Source of the DNA: Zoroaster sp. YZ-2022
Taxonomy: Eukaryota; Echinodermata; Asteroidea; Forcipulatida; Zoroasteridae
Assembly: GCA_029582265.1 (NCBI GenBank)
Contig: CM055823.1
Span: forward strand, 17,295,019-17,359,018
DNA: 64,000 nucleotides
Direction of reading: 5' to 3'
The translations under genes were made by a program, and so were the position numbers. The notes below the pieces were generated by a model that was not told where the DNA came from, did no database searches, and worked only from the letters and a program-made list of their open reading frames with translations. Positions 22,528-33,631 of this stretch are shown one piece after another (within the stretch, counting starts at the first letter, position 1; each line of letters opens with the position of its first letter).

Positions 22528-22583
22528 CTCGCCGCGGCGAGTTACTATCTCGCCGCGGCGAGTTACTATCTCGCCGCGGCGAG
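22528..22583. repeat. Three subterminal palindromes (left end)
   Basis: CTCGCCGCGGCGAG, a perfect 14-bp palindrome, occurs at 22528, 22549 and 22570 with an exact 21-bp period and TTACTAT spacers. The array is far more GC-rich than its surroundings. It is likely a binding array for the element's Myb-like or transposase protein (inference). Confidence 0.85.
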
Positions 22584-22782
22584 TTACTAACCGTCATGAC
22601 AGTACGGGTAACCGTTCACACAGACGTGTAGTTTGGGTGTTTCGTCGATCGTCGCGGTTACATTTACGATAGGCTATAGAGGGCGCAAACTTAAAATGGC
22701 TGCGCCCATGAGTATGCTCGATTTTGTAACAACTGCAAGTTTATGCAGATGTTATTCATGACAAAGAGGCGCCTTTGCAGAA

Positions 22783-23373
22783 TTGCTTTGGATTCGTGGA
22801 TGGGACAGTTCGTCCAATTTGTAGGCCAACTCATCATCAGCGAGCCTGTGTTAACGGACACAAAAGGATACATGCCTTAAAATCCAGTCAGTGGTGATAC
22901 CTTGTGGGTTGATTGCTCATCTTTACGGCCCAGTAGAACTAGAAGGTCGAAGACATGATAGTGCTTTCCTTCGCATGAGTGGACTGCTGCAAGAATTTGA
23001 GGCAAGAGATCTGACTGATAGAAATGACCTGCCCTACGCGCTTTATGGGGACCCTGCTTATCCAATGAGACGTTATCTACTAAAGTACTAGGTCCATTCA
23101 AAGGGGCAAACCTGAGGGCTGAGCAACAAGAATAGAATTCAACTCAAGAATGTCATCAGTACGAGAATGTGTAGAGTGGGTATTCGGGAAGATGATAAAA
23201 ATGTTTGCCTTCCTTGACTTTCGCAAGAACCTGAAAGTACTGTTATCCCCAGTGGCAAAGTACTACCTAGTTGGCGGGCCCCTCACTAACTGCCATACTT
23301 GTATGTATGAAAATCAGACAAGCAGTTACTTCCAGCTGCACCCGGCACCCTCCTTGGAGAACTATTTAGCATG
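22783..23373 (+). pseudogene. Harbinger DDE transposase, 5'-deleted and frameshifted
   Basis: This is a DDE_Tnp_4-type nuclease that would cut and join transposon ends. Visible blocks are NCFGFVDGTVRP with the first Asp (22799-22801), then after a frameshift near 22885 the stretch VELEGRRHDSAFLRMS, then LYGDPAYP with the second Asp (23050-23052), then after stops near 23090 and 23133 ECVEWVFGK with the catalytic Glu (23174-23176). It ends at a stop by 23373. The N-terminal half expected in family members is missing; upstream sequence is non-matching and stops at about 22763. All three catalytic residues survive, but at least two frame changes and in-frame stops make it a pseudogene. Confidence 0.8.
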
Positions 23374-25350
23374 ATTCCATCATTCATGATAATTGATATA
23401 GTAAGTCTGCGTTATGAGCCCCTGAATTATGAATCCTACGTCAAGGATTGTATCTGTATGAATTTAGTGATTTTTGGAATGTCAGGCTTTCAATAACTAA
23501 GTTACATTTATGATCCACGAGATTTAAAAAAAAGAAAACAAAAGTATAGTTTAGAATAAAAATTGTCAGGTCTTGATCAGTCAGCAAGTTTAACAGTAGT
23601 CTTTGTTTTCTGTTGCTGTGCACTTTCTTAAATTTATTTATTTTTTATTTTATTTTTCTTTACTGTAAAGGCCTAATAGATATAAATTTGTTTCCTGTGC
23701 CCAATTTCATGTTCTGTAAGAAAAACAAAATAAAATGTTCCCCTGGTTAAAAGGGAACTTAACACTGATTTCCTGTTCATGTTGGTAGCTCGGTGAGCAG
23801 GGAAAGACGACTGTTACAATGAGGAATTCCATGAAATTGGGCAATGCTTCCTTACACCCACACTTTGAAGGGAACAACCTTATAATTCATATTGACAAAA
23901 TGAAGCTAGCTTTGTAAGATATTTATAAACATTGATTTTAATCACAGCAACAACAAATGCAAATTACATAACGGGGATTGATTACTCAAGCAAAAATTAC
24001 AAACCCTGAAAATATAAAAACCTTTGCTGAAAATGCAACATGCATCTTTTTGAATTCGCTTTGTGACGACAGTCTGGCTTGATGGAACCCTGCTACGTCA
24101 CAGAGTCCCAAGATGGCAGCACCCGTTGAACATTAAATAATCATTTTTTGGGTCAAAAGCCAATAAAGAAAATATTAACAGGAAAATGTTATCACATAAT
24201 GTCAATACGTAAAAATGTTGTCTCAGGGTTTATTAACCCTTTAACAAAATGGGTATAGTCTTCAAAAATGTTAAATAAATAAATGAATAAAATCAAATGA
24301 AATACATCAAACTTTAAAACATTAATTTAACTGGAAGAAACTGGACAAGGAATCTACTATACATGTAAAAGACGAAAAGTAACAAAAGACTGCACACGTC
24401 ATTGCACTTAAAAATGATATAAATGATATGAAATTTATGATAAAAACAAGACAGTGTAGTAAAAACACAAACCTGTACACCAAGGACAAAAAAGGGGATA
24501 CAAAGTATTAATTTTTTTAATTTTAAGTTTTAAATTTTTAAAGTGGTACATACACAATGTAAATCTGAAAAATACCTTATAATGCCTTATACATAAATTC
24601 TGACTAAATAGTCATATGATGTATACCATCTGTACTATTGCATCGTGTGAACCTGTAAAGACTGTGTGCCTAGACTGTAAAGACTGTGTACTATTCCTTA
24701 GAAACCAACAAACTACCAGTCGTCCATACTACATCAAATTCTGGCAATGTGAATTGTTGTCATGTTACCTGTGGAACCTGTGTTTTGGTTTGATGTATTG
24801 TAGCAGGTCTTCTAAAAAATATGCAGAATCTTTATAAAATGGTTCAGGTGTTATAAAACAAATATCGACTTTTTTAAACTCATGACGGGACTTTTGGCTA
24901 TCTCTGAGTGTTCTTTTTACATGAGGCAAAGCAGTGAAAACAGTAAAACTTGAAGCAAGTATCCACTCTCCACATGTGTTTTTACATTTAGTCACTTGTG
25001 TTTATGTTGAGCCAAAATTTGCTCAACATTCTAAGTATCTAGGAATGTTTACAATGTATATTAAAATTTTCACTTCTAACCCACACTTTGAGCTTAATTG
25101 AACTCTGGACTTGAAACATATCACAAAATGACAAATTTAAAAATGATGTCCATGTGTAGATGCTGGAAATCCTGACAAAACAATGAAATGCAGGAATAAA
25201 ATTGCAAAACTTGAAAACGTTAACACGGTTTTCAAAATCAACGGGGGAAATATTGCCAGAGGAATCAAATCATGGAATTCTATGATCACCAACATATGTT
25301 AGTTTCACAAACCGTATTCATAGCAGTGCAGTCCTAAAATATGTTTAACC
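23374..25350. other. Non-coding interior of the Harbinger element
   Basis: This is about 2 kb of AT-rich sequence between the two convergent gene remnants. No further exon is supported. TGCAACATG and GATTTTAAT-like simple words occur without structure. It may carry the 3' UTRs of both genes. Confidence 0.4.
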
Positions 25351-26487
25351 TTACTTTTTTATTAGGGTCATCACCATTTTCATCATTTCATTGTCTTTTT
25401 CCAACCTTGCTTCTCTTTCTTTTTTTTTCCAAATAAAACTTTTCACGCTCAAATTCCAGTTTGTCCTCAAGGTACACAACATATGAGTCTGCTGTGCTAC
25501 GGCGTTTCCGTTGTGGTGGGGTCAGCTCTGTGTCTGAAATAATGATCATTTTAAAAAAGAACAATCAACAAAATGAAAGCACTTAGGCCTACAAGGAAAT
25601 GATTTTCAAATTAAATCTTAAAACTCAAAGGGTAAAAGTTTGGGTGAGAAAATCCCCTTCTCTTTAAATTTGTTTTGGTTAAAAAACCAGGGACCAGATA
25701 GAAAACGACACTGGCAACAGTGGATGACTTTCAAATCAAATCTAAGGGACCTAAGAAAAGCACCTTTTCTGTCACCATTTTGGGCCTTCTTGGCAGAAAC
25801 CAGGGATTCCATTGCTGCTGCTCTAATGGCTACCCCCTGCATCTCTTTTTCATCTGTCTCACACTTTTTCTTGTCCTCTTCCTGTTTTCTCTCCTCATCC
25901 AAGTCAGCAAGTTCTGTTAGAAGCTGGATCCGCTCATCATACTCCTCATCTGTACCGGAGCTGAAATGGAAATATGGTTAAGAGAAAGATTAGAATTTCA
26001 TGTGCTATCCCTCTGTGGCTACAATGAATTACACAATTGTGAGAACAAGGCATTAAGAAAAAATTATCATAAGAATATTTACAACCAATATATTAAATTT
26101 TCACCATGTTATTATGTTTGGAATTCGATCAAACTGAAAATGGTGAATGTATGAAGTGTTAAAACAATTCCTTTCAGAATTGAATTCCATCTCAAAATGT
26201 GCTATAGAAAAATTTAAATTTATCATTTCATATCCTCTGAAATTTTCCTAAATTTTATATGGTGATTTCTATGCGTATAAATATATTTTTTCTGTTAAAC
26301 AAATTACTTACGCCCTTAAGAGAACTCATGCCCTCAGTGTCACATAAATGTTCTTAGCCTTGATGGCATCATTCATGTTAGTGTTGATTCCATCCAATGC
26401 TATTTTTGAAATTCCTTGGCCTTGACTTGAAATCGCCAAAACTTCCCTCAGAAGGCCAGGGTAAAATCTAACGGTTTTCTTTGCCAT
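25351..26487 (-). pseudogene. Myb/SANT-like Harbinger accessory protein, three exons, broken
   Basis: Harbinger transposons need a Myb-like partner that imports and recruits the transposase. Exon 1 runs from ATG 26487 to a donor GTAAGT at 26316 and encodes a Myb-like helical region starting MAKKTVRFYPGLLREVLAI. An in-frame TGA interrupts it after VTLRA. Exon 2 (25960-25764) starts SGTDEEYDERIQLLTEL, a block common in these accessory proteins, then an acidic-basic helix. Exon 3 (25533-25351) has a PPQRKRR basic patch and a Glu/Lys coiled coil, with frame lost in a run of nine A residues before the family-like end. Splice phases join exactly across both introns. One nonsense codon and one A-tract indel inactivate it. 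Confidence 0.7.
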
Positions 26488-26930
26488 TCTGAAAATGAAA
26501 GATGAAACCTTATTAAATGCACTGACTAAATATGGGATGGGGGAATCAAATTTAAAATTTTCTGGTGGTGAAGAAACATAAGAGGTCCTCTTCATTTTCA
26601 TATAGCCTAGGCCATGCCCATACTGCCACAGATACAGCGGCTAGTCCGAGACCAGAAGTAAACATACATGCTACCAGAACTATCTTTATGCTAACTATGA
26701 ACTATCTCTATGGTTGATTATTTATGTTTTTCTCTCGAAATTTTTAGGAAATTCCTGAGTTTTACTATCCGTTTTTCACATACGTGTAGTGGAGCTGTTA
26801 TCCGTGTTGACGACAGTTTTACACTTTGACAGATTGAGTAAAACGTCATTAGTGCGCAAAGAGTGATGAAGTCACAGCTACTAAAAGTCGCTGTTCCGCT
26901 AACCTTGTGCAACCGAAACCTCACTACTAA

Positions 26931-27007
26931 CTCGCCGCGGCGAGATAGTAACTCGCCGCGGCGAGATAGTAACTCGCCGCGGCGAGATAGTATCTCGCCG
27001 CGGCGAG
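26931..27007. repeat. Four subterminal palindromes (right end)
   Basis: The same CTCGCCGCGGCGAG palindrome occurs at 26931, 26952, 26973 and 26994, again with 21-bp spacing, in inverted orientation relative to the left array as shown by the spacer. The right end has four copies against three at the left. Confidence 0.85.
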
Positions 27008-27063
27008 ATAATAACTTGAATTTTTTTTTTGGGTTGTGGCCCTTTAACGCTTCCGTATCAAGC

Positions 27064-27921
27064 GGTGTGATTCGGGCAAGCGTAAAAGATGGTGATGTTG
27101 AGTGCAATCTAGGGATTTGCGCAATCTGCAGATTGCGCTGCACAATCTGCAGATTTCCAACGTTGATTTCGCCGACCTACATGTAGATTGCGCGCTCAAT
27201 CTCGAGATTGTCCCTGACTGCACGCAGCGACTACTAATAGTACATACACTGCATTTCACTCATTTGTTGTGTGCAAATAAATTAGATTTTTAACTTAAAA
27301 CCCGTCCTGGACCCACACAATATATGCTCCACATTATGTTACGACAGCGTATTGGATCCACTGTTGGATTTTCAACTAAAGAAAGGTCACTATATGACAG
27401 AATCTGATTCTTGTGACGGTTATTGGGAAGACCATAACGTTATTTCAGAGCATTTTGGAGTTTCAAGTGACACCTCAAACTTATTGATGATTGTGAATCC
27501 AGCCTGGAATTACAGAAGTGGATGTTGATTGAGTAACCTGCGGTCGGATCGGGCCGGCCCACGGCGCGGTGGTTGTCCGTGGAGCTAGCTGAGCCTTACG
27601 CGGTTCAGCCCCGGCCACGATGATGAAGCGACGCCTCCCGGTGAAAACGTGGATCGTCTCCTAAACACTGACTGGTAATTGTTTATTCTGAACATTTGGA
27701 TAAATCTGTTATGATCCATGGACCATATAAAAAAATAAAATGCATGGGGGATGTAAGCACTTTGCTAGTTTATTGGTTTGTTGGTTTGAAACTTGAAAGC
27801 TTGATTTACATGAAATCTGTTGCTCATATTTCCATATTTTTTATTTAATTGGTCTTGCTTTTTTTTCGAACAAACTCCACAAATTGATCAAAAGCAATAA
27901 TTTGTAGTAATCATCTGGGGT
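27064..27921. other. Non-coding; contains a compact GC-rich block at about 27538-27662
   Basis: The block at about 27538-27662 is strongly GC-rich in AT-rich surroundings (GGATCGGGCCGGCCCACGG and GGTTCAGCCCCGGCCAC). GAGCTAGCTGAGCC and GGTTCAGCCCC loosely resemble RNA polymerase III A and B boxes. It may be a SINE head or small RNA gene. A cloverleaf could not be built. The inverted words CAATCTGCAGATTG near 27120 form small palindromes. Confidence 0.3.
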
Positions 27922-28365
27922 AGAATGTCGTATCCGACCGCCACTTTTTCTCATTCAATATAACCAATAAAGTAATCTTCACTACCTAGTAAGGTGGAGA
28001 ACATATGATGATGATGGACATGTACCTCAAATTATTCCAGGTTATTTATTTCATGAAAAATCAGGCATTTTTTGGTATACGATGACTTCCTCAGTCATGT
28101 TGGTCTGATCTTTTCAACCCGTTATTGACCATGCAACACGGTCATTGTACATGCACAGTGGCAACTATAATAGGATCCTTCAATTTTCTGAAGGGGAAGA
28201 TTTTTTTAGAAGGGAAATCAAGTCCGAAAACCATCATAAAAGTGGATTTTAAAGATAGTTTTCGCTTTCTGTACCCCAAAAATCGATGATTTTTTTTTTA
28301 ACTGTTTAGTAGTTACAAACAAATTCCAAAAACCCTTAAAAAGTGGCGGTCGGATGTGACATTCT
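27922..28365. mobile_element. MITE with about 28-bp terminal inverted repeats
   Basis: The left end AGAATGTCGTATCCGACCGC is matched in reverse at the right end (GCGGTCGGATGTGACATTCT). The interior is non-coding. No target duplication could be assigned. Confidence 0.65.
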
Positions 28366-28698
28366 TTCCATAATCTGTTGTATTTGAAAAATATACAACA
28401 GGAATTATTAAAACTGTTAATGTCATTTCTTCAAATGTTTACATAGTACATATTTAGGCAATGTTCTATGAAATAAATAAAAAATTGTTAGTGGGGTTGT
28501 ATTGTTACTTTGTAATTAAATTTTTGAAAATGATTAAAAACAATTTATTCGAATGCTGTGCAAAAAGATATTTGAAATGCATTGCCTATTTATCTATTCT
28601 ACACCCGTTTTTTCATTGCAATTTATTATAAAATATTATAAAATGATGACTTACTCTAACCTTGGTATCTTTTTCATGATTTTATTTTATCTTGTCAG

Positions 28699-29416
28699 GT
28701 GCTCCTGTGGGAAGTGCATCATCATGGATGATGTGCCGACTGCTGTGGAAAGATCCCTCAACTCATGAATAAGCTTGATGAAACTGGGTATGGGGTGAAT
28801 CGTGAAAATCATCAAATGTATCACCGACCATCCCTTACCTCAATGCAGGGACCTTACATATATAGCATACTGTGGGTATGTCCAATATTATGGGTGTCAA
28901 GCAGTTGAAAGAGACATAGCTATAGACAGGTATGTTCCTTTCAATTGATTTTTATGTTTACTTATTATCAAATAACCCTGTCAAGAAATAATACAGCAGG
29001 CAGTTCTTCAGATATCATATGTTGTGTTTTCATATCTCTTCTAATGTTTCAGCTCGTATTGAAACCAGTACTATAAGTGTCATGCAATTAAAATACAACC
29101 CCCCATGGGAATTTAGGGGCTCCTTGTTGCACATTATTTGTAGTTGTGGATTTTCAAAATTTAATTACATTTTGTACAAACTACATATTAATACATATAA
29201 TACATGTTTTAATTGTATTTTATCTTCATCAAATGTTCTTACAGAAAACTTCATGTAGCCTATAGACAAGTAGTGCACTGGAGGCTATTAGGATGTCATA
29301 ATCATATACCACTTCCATCATGTGTAATGGACAAGATAAGACAGACATAGCCAGATGCAGATGGCATATACCAAGGATTTCACTACCCTCCCTTGGAAGA
29401 GATGAAAACTAAGTAA
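28699..29416 (+). pseudogene. P2X7 C-terminal-domain-like gene remnant, two exons
   Basis: Exon A (28699-28929) follows a CAG acceptor and encodes CSCGKCIIMDD, the zinc-binding CxCGxC start of the P2X purinoreceptor 7 intracellular domain family, and later KCITDHPLPQCRDL and VQYYGCQAVERD, also diagnostic. The donor is GTATGT. Exon B (29245-29416) follows TTCTTACAG and continues AYRQVVHWRLLGCHNH, then IPLPSCVMDKIRQT, ending at TAA 29414-29416. Exon phases join (AG plus A gives Arg). Damage: the middle of exon A leaves and regains frame around 28765-28812, and exon B has an in-frame TAG at 29348-29350. No membrane segments are present, so this is the soluble domain found in many invertebrate proteins, not an ion channel. 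Confidence 0.65.
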
Positions 29417-30117
29417 ATAACCAAAAACATCAATCCAGATGGTGTGCTATTTACATGTACATCATCTCATTTATTGAATGTCATTTGGAAAAAGTATACG
29501 TACAATCTATAAATTTTAAATTCTAAAATTATAATTATCCATTCATGGCAAAATAGCAAGGACATGTAAAATTATTCACTCTACTGTGACATGTACATTT
29601 TATGTTTCAAGTTGGACCAAGTTTTTTTGTAATAAGTAACTTCCTATTTCTCAAAATGCAAGGACATGTAGATATGTTTACTGTGTCTTAGGAGATTTTA
29701 ACATTTAAGCATTTTGTAAGTATCAGATGTATTTTATATTCAAATTAGTTTCCAAGGCTTTCTCGTTTTCTCGCTTGTGGTTACATGAGTTAGCCATCTT
29801 ATGTCTTATTCCCTGAATATAAGAGGTTGTGTACCTGTACATGTTCATTATAGTAAGCTGCCTAATTGTGTCTTTTTACTGTTTAACAAAAACATTGCTA
29901 GTCTTCTTAAAGAAGAAAGAGAAATACACATACCTTAAAATGGCACATTTTACAAAATAATATTTAGAGGAATGGTTCTTTCATTTAATAAGTCCAATAA
30001 TGAATTGACTGTGATTCCTGTCATGAGTTTATTTGCTCACTTAATAAATTTAGTATTTCATTTCATTTATGAATGGAAATTAAATGTCTCATTTAAAATC
30101 AAATTGGTCTGAAAAAG
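29417..30117. other. AT-rich non-coding sequence
   Basis: No exon, inverted repeat or known repeat was recognised. It probably includes the 3' region of the P2X7-like remnant. Confidence 0.4.
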
Positions 30118-30330
30118 TTAAAGGGACAATATCATCACACGATCAACATGGCATGGAATATTGGTTAACTCAGTGACTGAAATTAATACCCCACATGATA
30201 AGGTCATATTACCATTGCTGCTGCATAAATGAGCCAGTAATTTTCAGACACTTTGCTCATCTTAAAGTAGGACACCGATTCCATACCCTGTTGAAAGTCT
30301 ACTCTGATCTTGATGACATTGTCCCTTTAA
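30118..30330. mobile_element. MITE flanked by TTAA
   Basis: The ends are TTAAAGGGACAATATCATCA and, in reverse, ATGACATTGTCCCTTTAA. TTAA at each edge fits a TTAA target duplication as used by piggyBac-type elements. It is 213 bp and non-coding, and is related to the truncated copy at 20875. Confidence 0.7.
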
Positions 30331-30977
30331 TCACAGCTTTGCTATACAGCAACCCCAAACCCCTTTACATGTACAACCTGGGAGTATCCATCAGTATCCA
30401 GGTGCTTCAGTAATTGTTCTCCAACTAAAAGATAAGATGTTTAATATCCAAACAAAATTACAACATCCTATAATTTGAATGACATGTACAACTTATTTGG
30501 TATGAAGCTGATGTTGGTATCAATCTTCACTAGAAATTGTGTAAGATGATGCCTTGAATAAAAGTGAAATTCTGAAAACCTTTTAAGTATTTTCAAATAA
30601 AGACATAAGGTATTAAATGCCACTCTTTTAGATTGCTGGCTTAATTTATTTATTGATTCAAGAAAAGTTATCATATGCATAGAAGTTTCTCCAACGTTAA
30701 TGTTGTACCTAATTACCTTAAAATAAATACATATACACTGTACATGTCTTTGCATATGTTTAAAAACACAGCCCCTCCCGTATCCCTTTAAAAACAACAT
30801 TCATTATGTATGCAGACTAAATCCGATCAAAATATATTTGAGTGTTTGTTGTACACATTTTGATTAGCCATATGTCAATTCAAGCTACATATACATGTAA
30901 TTATTAATCTGTGTTTTCAAACAAAGTGTTAAAATAAACTGAAACTATGAACTGGATACATTTTGTTTGCTGTTAAT
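30331..30977. other. Non-coding, probable 3' UTR of the minus-strand exon that follows
   Basis: No independent feature was found. Minus-strand AATAAA-type signals are present near 30648-30655. An open frame at 30468-30800 on minus lacks family features. Confidence 0.35.
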
Positions 30978-31126
30978 TCAGTCTTTCTCTAGTCTTTGTT
31001 TCTTCTGTGGTGGCTGCTTAGTTTTGATGTCAGTGGATCCAGGTTTCTGGTGAGCTGTGTGTATAGTATCTTTGTACATCTGACTGCCTTCCTGTATGGC
31101 CTGCTCCATGATGCGCATCTTGTAGT
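30978..31126 (-). CDS. Terminal exon of an unrecognised protein-coding gene
   Basis: On minus an acceptor (CGCCTTAG) precedes 31126. The exon reads two bases, then YKMRIMEQAIQEGSQMYKD, then TIHTAHQKPGSTDIKTKQ, and a Lys/Arg tail PPQKKQRLEKD before a TGA at 30978. The composition (amphipathic helix, then a basic nuclear-localisation-like tail) and clean splice site look like a genuine C-terminus. No family is recognised, and upstream exons were not found on minus beyond 31130, where LINE debris begins. It may be a host nuclear protein or the end of a transposon accessory gene. Confidence 0.4.
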
Positions 31127-31208
31127 CTAAGGCGATGAAAAACATAAATACCATTGTTTATAGAGTAATTATTCAAAAATAAGATTACACAAGAAACTGC
31201 AAAACCAG

Positions 31209-31911
31209 TCATCCGCTATAACAAAATGTTATGATTAATTGTACCTCTATGATTGTACCAAAAGCTTTAGACAAGTTTACGAATCCACACAAAACAGAAA
31301 TGAGTCTATAGTTACCAAATTCACAAGGATTACCATTTGTATCGATCGGTGAACATTTAAGTTCATTAGGAAAGATACATGTGGTTAAAGTTAAGTTGAA
31401 AAAATAACGGATCACATTATATGCAAAATGACTGATTTAACCACCCTTGGACTGATGTTGTCTAGACATGCAGCACTGTTTTTTAACGACAATTTCACAG
31501 ACTTCAAAAGCAGATGGAGCTTTCAAGAACAGTGCGTTAATATTGTGATGGCCAAGATACTTTTTGCATATCTGATTGTTTTTTTAATCAAGGTTGGCCC
31601 AATCTGTGTGAAATAATTGTTGAATGCATTGGTTATTTCAGCAGGATTTTTAAGCATTAGTCCGTTGGAGTTAAAATCACATTGGGTGTTGCGTGGGAGT
31701 TTTTCTTAAGGATATAATTTATAATGTTCCAGGTTTTTTTTATATTGGATTTAGCACCAGAAAACTTCTCTGCATAGTACCTGACTTTGACAACTTTGAT
31801 CAGACTATTAAGTTTGTTACAGAATTTCTTGTACTTCATTTTGTTGGCATTGTTTGGTTTGATCAGGAAGTTGTTTTTGTGTTTGATTGATTGTATGATG
31901 CCATTGGTCAT
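31209..31911 (-). pseudogene. CR1/Jockey-like LINE fragment
   Basis: Minus-strand pieces read KYKKFCNKLNSLIKVVKVRY, then KKTWNIINYILKK, the linker between endonuclease and RT in these LINEs. After frame changes comes NLTLTTCIFPNELKCSPI and EFGNYRLISVL, the start of the RT fingers. There is no catalytic FADD block. It is dead, and resembles the longer LINE at 46024-51420. Confidence 0.7.
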
Positions 31912-32499
31912 CTATGATTTTAATCTTCTATTAAGACTGATATTTTAAACTGGGAAATCATAAAGGTGCGATTTCAAATTTCACCCACAGTAAATAAAAA
32001 TCACACGTCCAAAACTTTCGTACGCCCTCTGTCGCTGTAGCGACCCAAACACTTGGCCACAGGACAGAATACTTATGCCAACTTGGGTGAAACCATCTAC
32101 ATAATACAGGAAAGATTTATCTAAAAACAAATACGATCTAGTCTGAAATAGTCATTGCTTAATTAAAATGATTTCAGCATATTTTTGTGAAGTTGTAAAG
32201 TGTTTGAAGTCCATCTCTTTTAAGATACAATGAGACTTCAAATCAGTCTGTTTCTTTAGGTCTATACAAAATAATGTCATTGGTTCAGACTTTCAAATAA
32301 AGTTCAAATTACCCAGGGTTATTCAAATTCGGACATTTCTATTAAATTTACTAAGGTTGCAAATTGATTTCAAAGTTTCAAGTACGACAAATTACAGAAT
32401 TCAAACTTTTTCGAATATATCTCTTGTCCTGGTTGCAGCTCTCATATAAGTCGCCACTTTTTTCCAACTAATTTGCTGTTTGGGGGAAAATATGGCCTA
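31912..32499. other. Non-coding intronic sequence
   Basis: No feature is supported. The sequence is AT-rich without clear repeats. Confidence 0.35.
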
Positions 32500-32745
32500 A
32501 AAAGGGTCTAATGAGCTGCAGGCGAAAAAAGGTTTTCACAGTTTTTGACCGATCACTAATATTTCACCAAACAATGCTTTCAGGAAAATCTAAGAACATT
32601 GAAGAAAATAACCATATTAGATTGGCTTTAATGATTTTTGTTTTAACCCTATACTTTGTTTTCCCATCTTAGATATCTTCTGGTTGTAAGTATTCATGTC
32701 ATGAATTTTAATGGAGCCACCGAATTTCTCTTGGGGGATGGGGGA
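32500..32745 (+). pseudogene. Relic LRR-exon unit (exon mostly deleted)
   Basis: The upstream intron text (GAGCTGCAGGCG, CAGTTTTTGACC, AATCTAAGAACATTG), acceptor TTTTCCCATCTTAG and donor GTAAGTATTCATGTCATGAA match the surroundings of the intact LRR exons at 40069, 42728 and 43212. Between acceptor and donor only about 13 bases remain (ATATCTTCTGGTT) in place of 72. It is a decayed copy of one LRR exon of the receptor gene. Confidence 0.65.
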
Positions 32746-33164
32746 TACATATCCCACTTTTTGGCCGGGGATGGTCTATAGGATCCCCCGCCCCCCAGGA
32801 TTTTTCATGTATTAAAATATATTAATCAGCGAATAATTCTTGCCGATTTATTATTTTTTAAAGTAAAAATACATAAGAAAAGGAGAAGAGAAATGTTTCA
32901 CGCGGTTTTTTTTGGGGGGTACCCTCCCCCTTGAGCGACGAGATCCAGTACTTCGTTGTACATTATGCAAACACATTTCAATATCATTCCCCACCACCAA
33001 CCTTTTCGACAGAGTGCTACGTCGCCTGTTTTGGGTCTGCATAGGTGACTATCTTCTGCAGACCCAGGGCTACCTTCTATGTAATTTAGAAGCAAATCGA
33101 GAAACTTTTTTTTGACAACATTTTGTTTTTGTTTTTAACAGAAATGTAACTGTTTGGGGAAAAA

Positions 33165-33240
33165 GAGTAGCGCCACTGAGTTTCGAACCAGGGTTATTTG
33201 CACAACCCTCCGGCGAGGGAGCCCTCCACTCGTTAGAGGC
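33165..33240 (-). repeat. tRNA-like SINE head
   Basis: On minus TAACGAGTGGA (33225-33235) resembles a polymerase III A box and GGTTCGAAACT (33179-33189) a B box, at about tRNA spacing, ending GTGGCGC. The full cloverleaf is imperfect, so this is a SINE-type remnant and not a working tRNA. Confidence 0.35.
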
Positions 33241-33631
33241 ATATTTTATGTTTTTCATTGTTTCTCCCAGAAAAAAACCCGCAGATGGCTGGGAGTCATT
33301 GATATCCTAAAGTGGACCATTCGACATATCTTAGAAGGGGTGTCAGTCCCCAGAGCCGTGTAGTTTTTTTTTCTGGGCTGGAAAAGTAATTGCTGCCATA
33401 CGTCTGTGCACAAAATCAACCATGCATTGTGTAACCCTCTGATAAGTGGAACCATCTGTTGAACCTCAGGCTATGTTGTTTGATGTCTTGCGACAGCCAG
33501 TGCCAGGCATAATCCCCCACCCCCCCCCCCCCCCCCAGACAGAGTGTCTGGGTTCTGTTACACACTGGAGAGATAAACTATACGGCTGTTTGCAAGGCTA
33601 TACAGGAGAAAGCTACACTACACAGCCGTTG

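Larger units (their letters stand above)
22478..27057 (+). mobile_element. Harbinger-type DNA transposon, inactive
   Basis: Terminal inverted repeats start TACGGAAGCGTTAAAGG at 22478 and are mirrored at 27057. TCAAGC flanks both ends (22472-22477 and 27058-27063). Inside, a PIF/Harbinger-type DDE transposase (plus, about 22783-23373) and a Myb/SANT-like protein gene (minus, 26487-25351) face each other, the standard two-gene Harbinger layout. Both genes are broken. Subterminal arrays of a 14-bp palindrome occur at both ends. Harbingers usually duplicate 3 bp, so the 6-bp flank identity is unusual. Confidence 0.8.

Noticed and set aside
22368..22672. Open frames with repeated Arg-rich peptides at the Harbinger left end (and a mirror set at 26718-27186)
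   Set aside because: The peptides are readings of the 21-bp palindromic terminal repeats.
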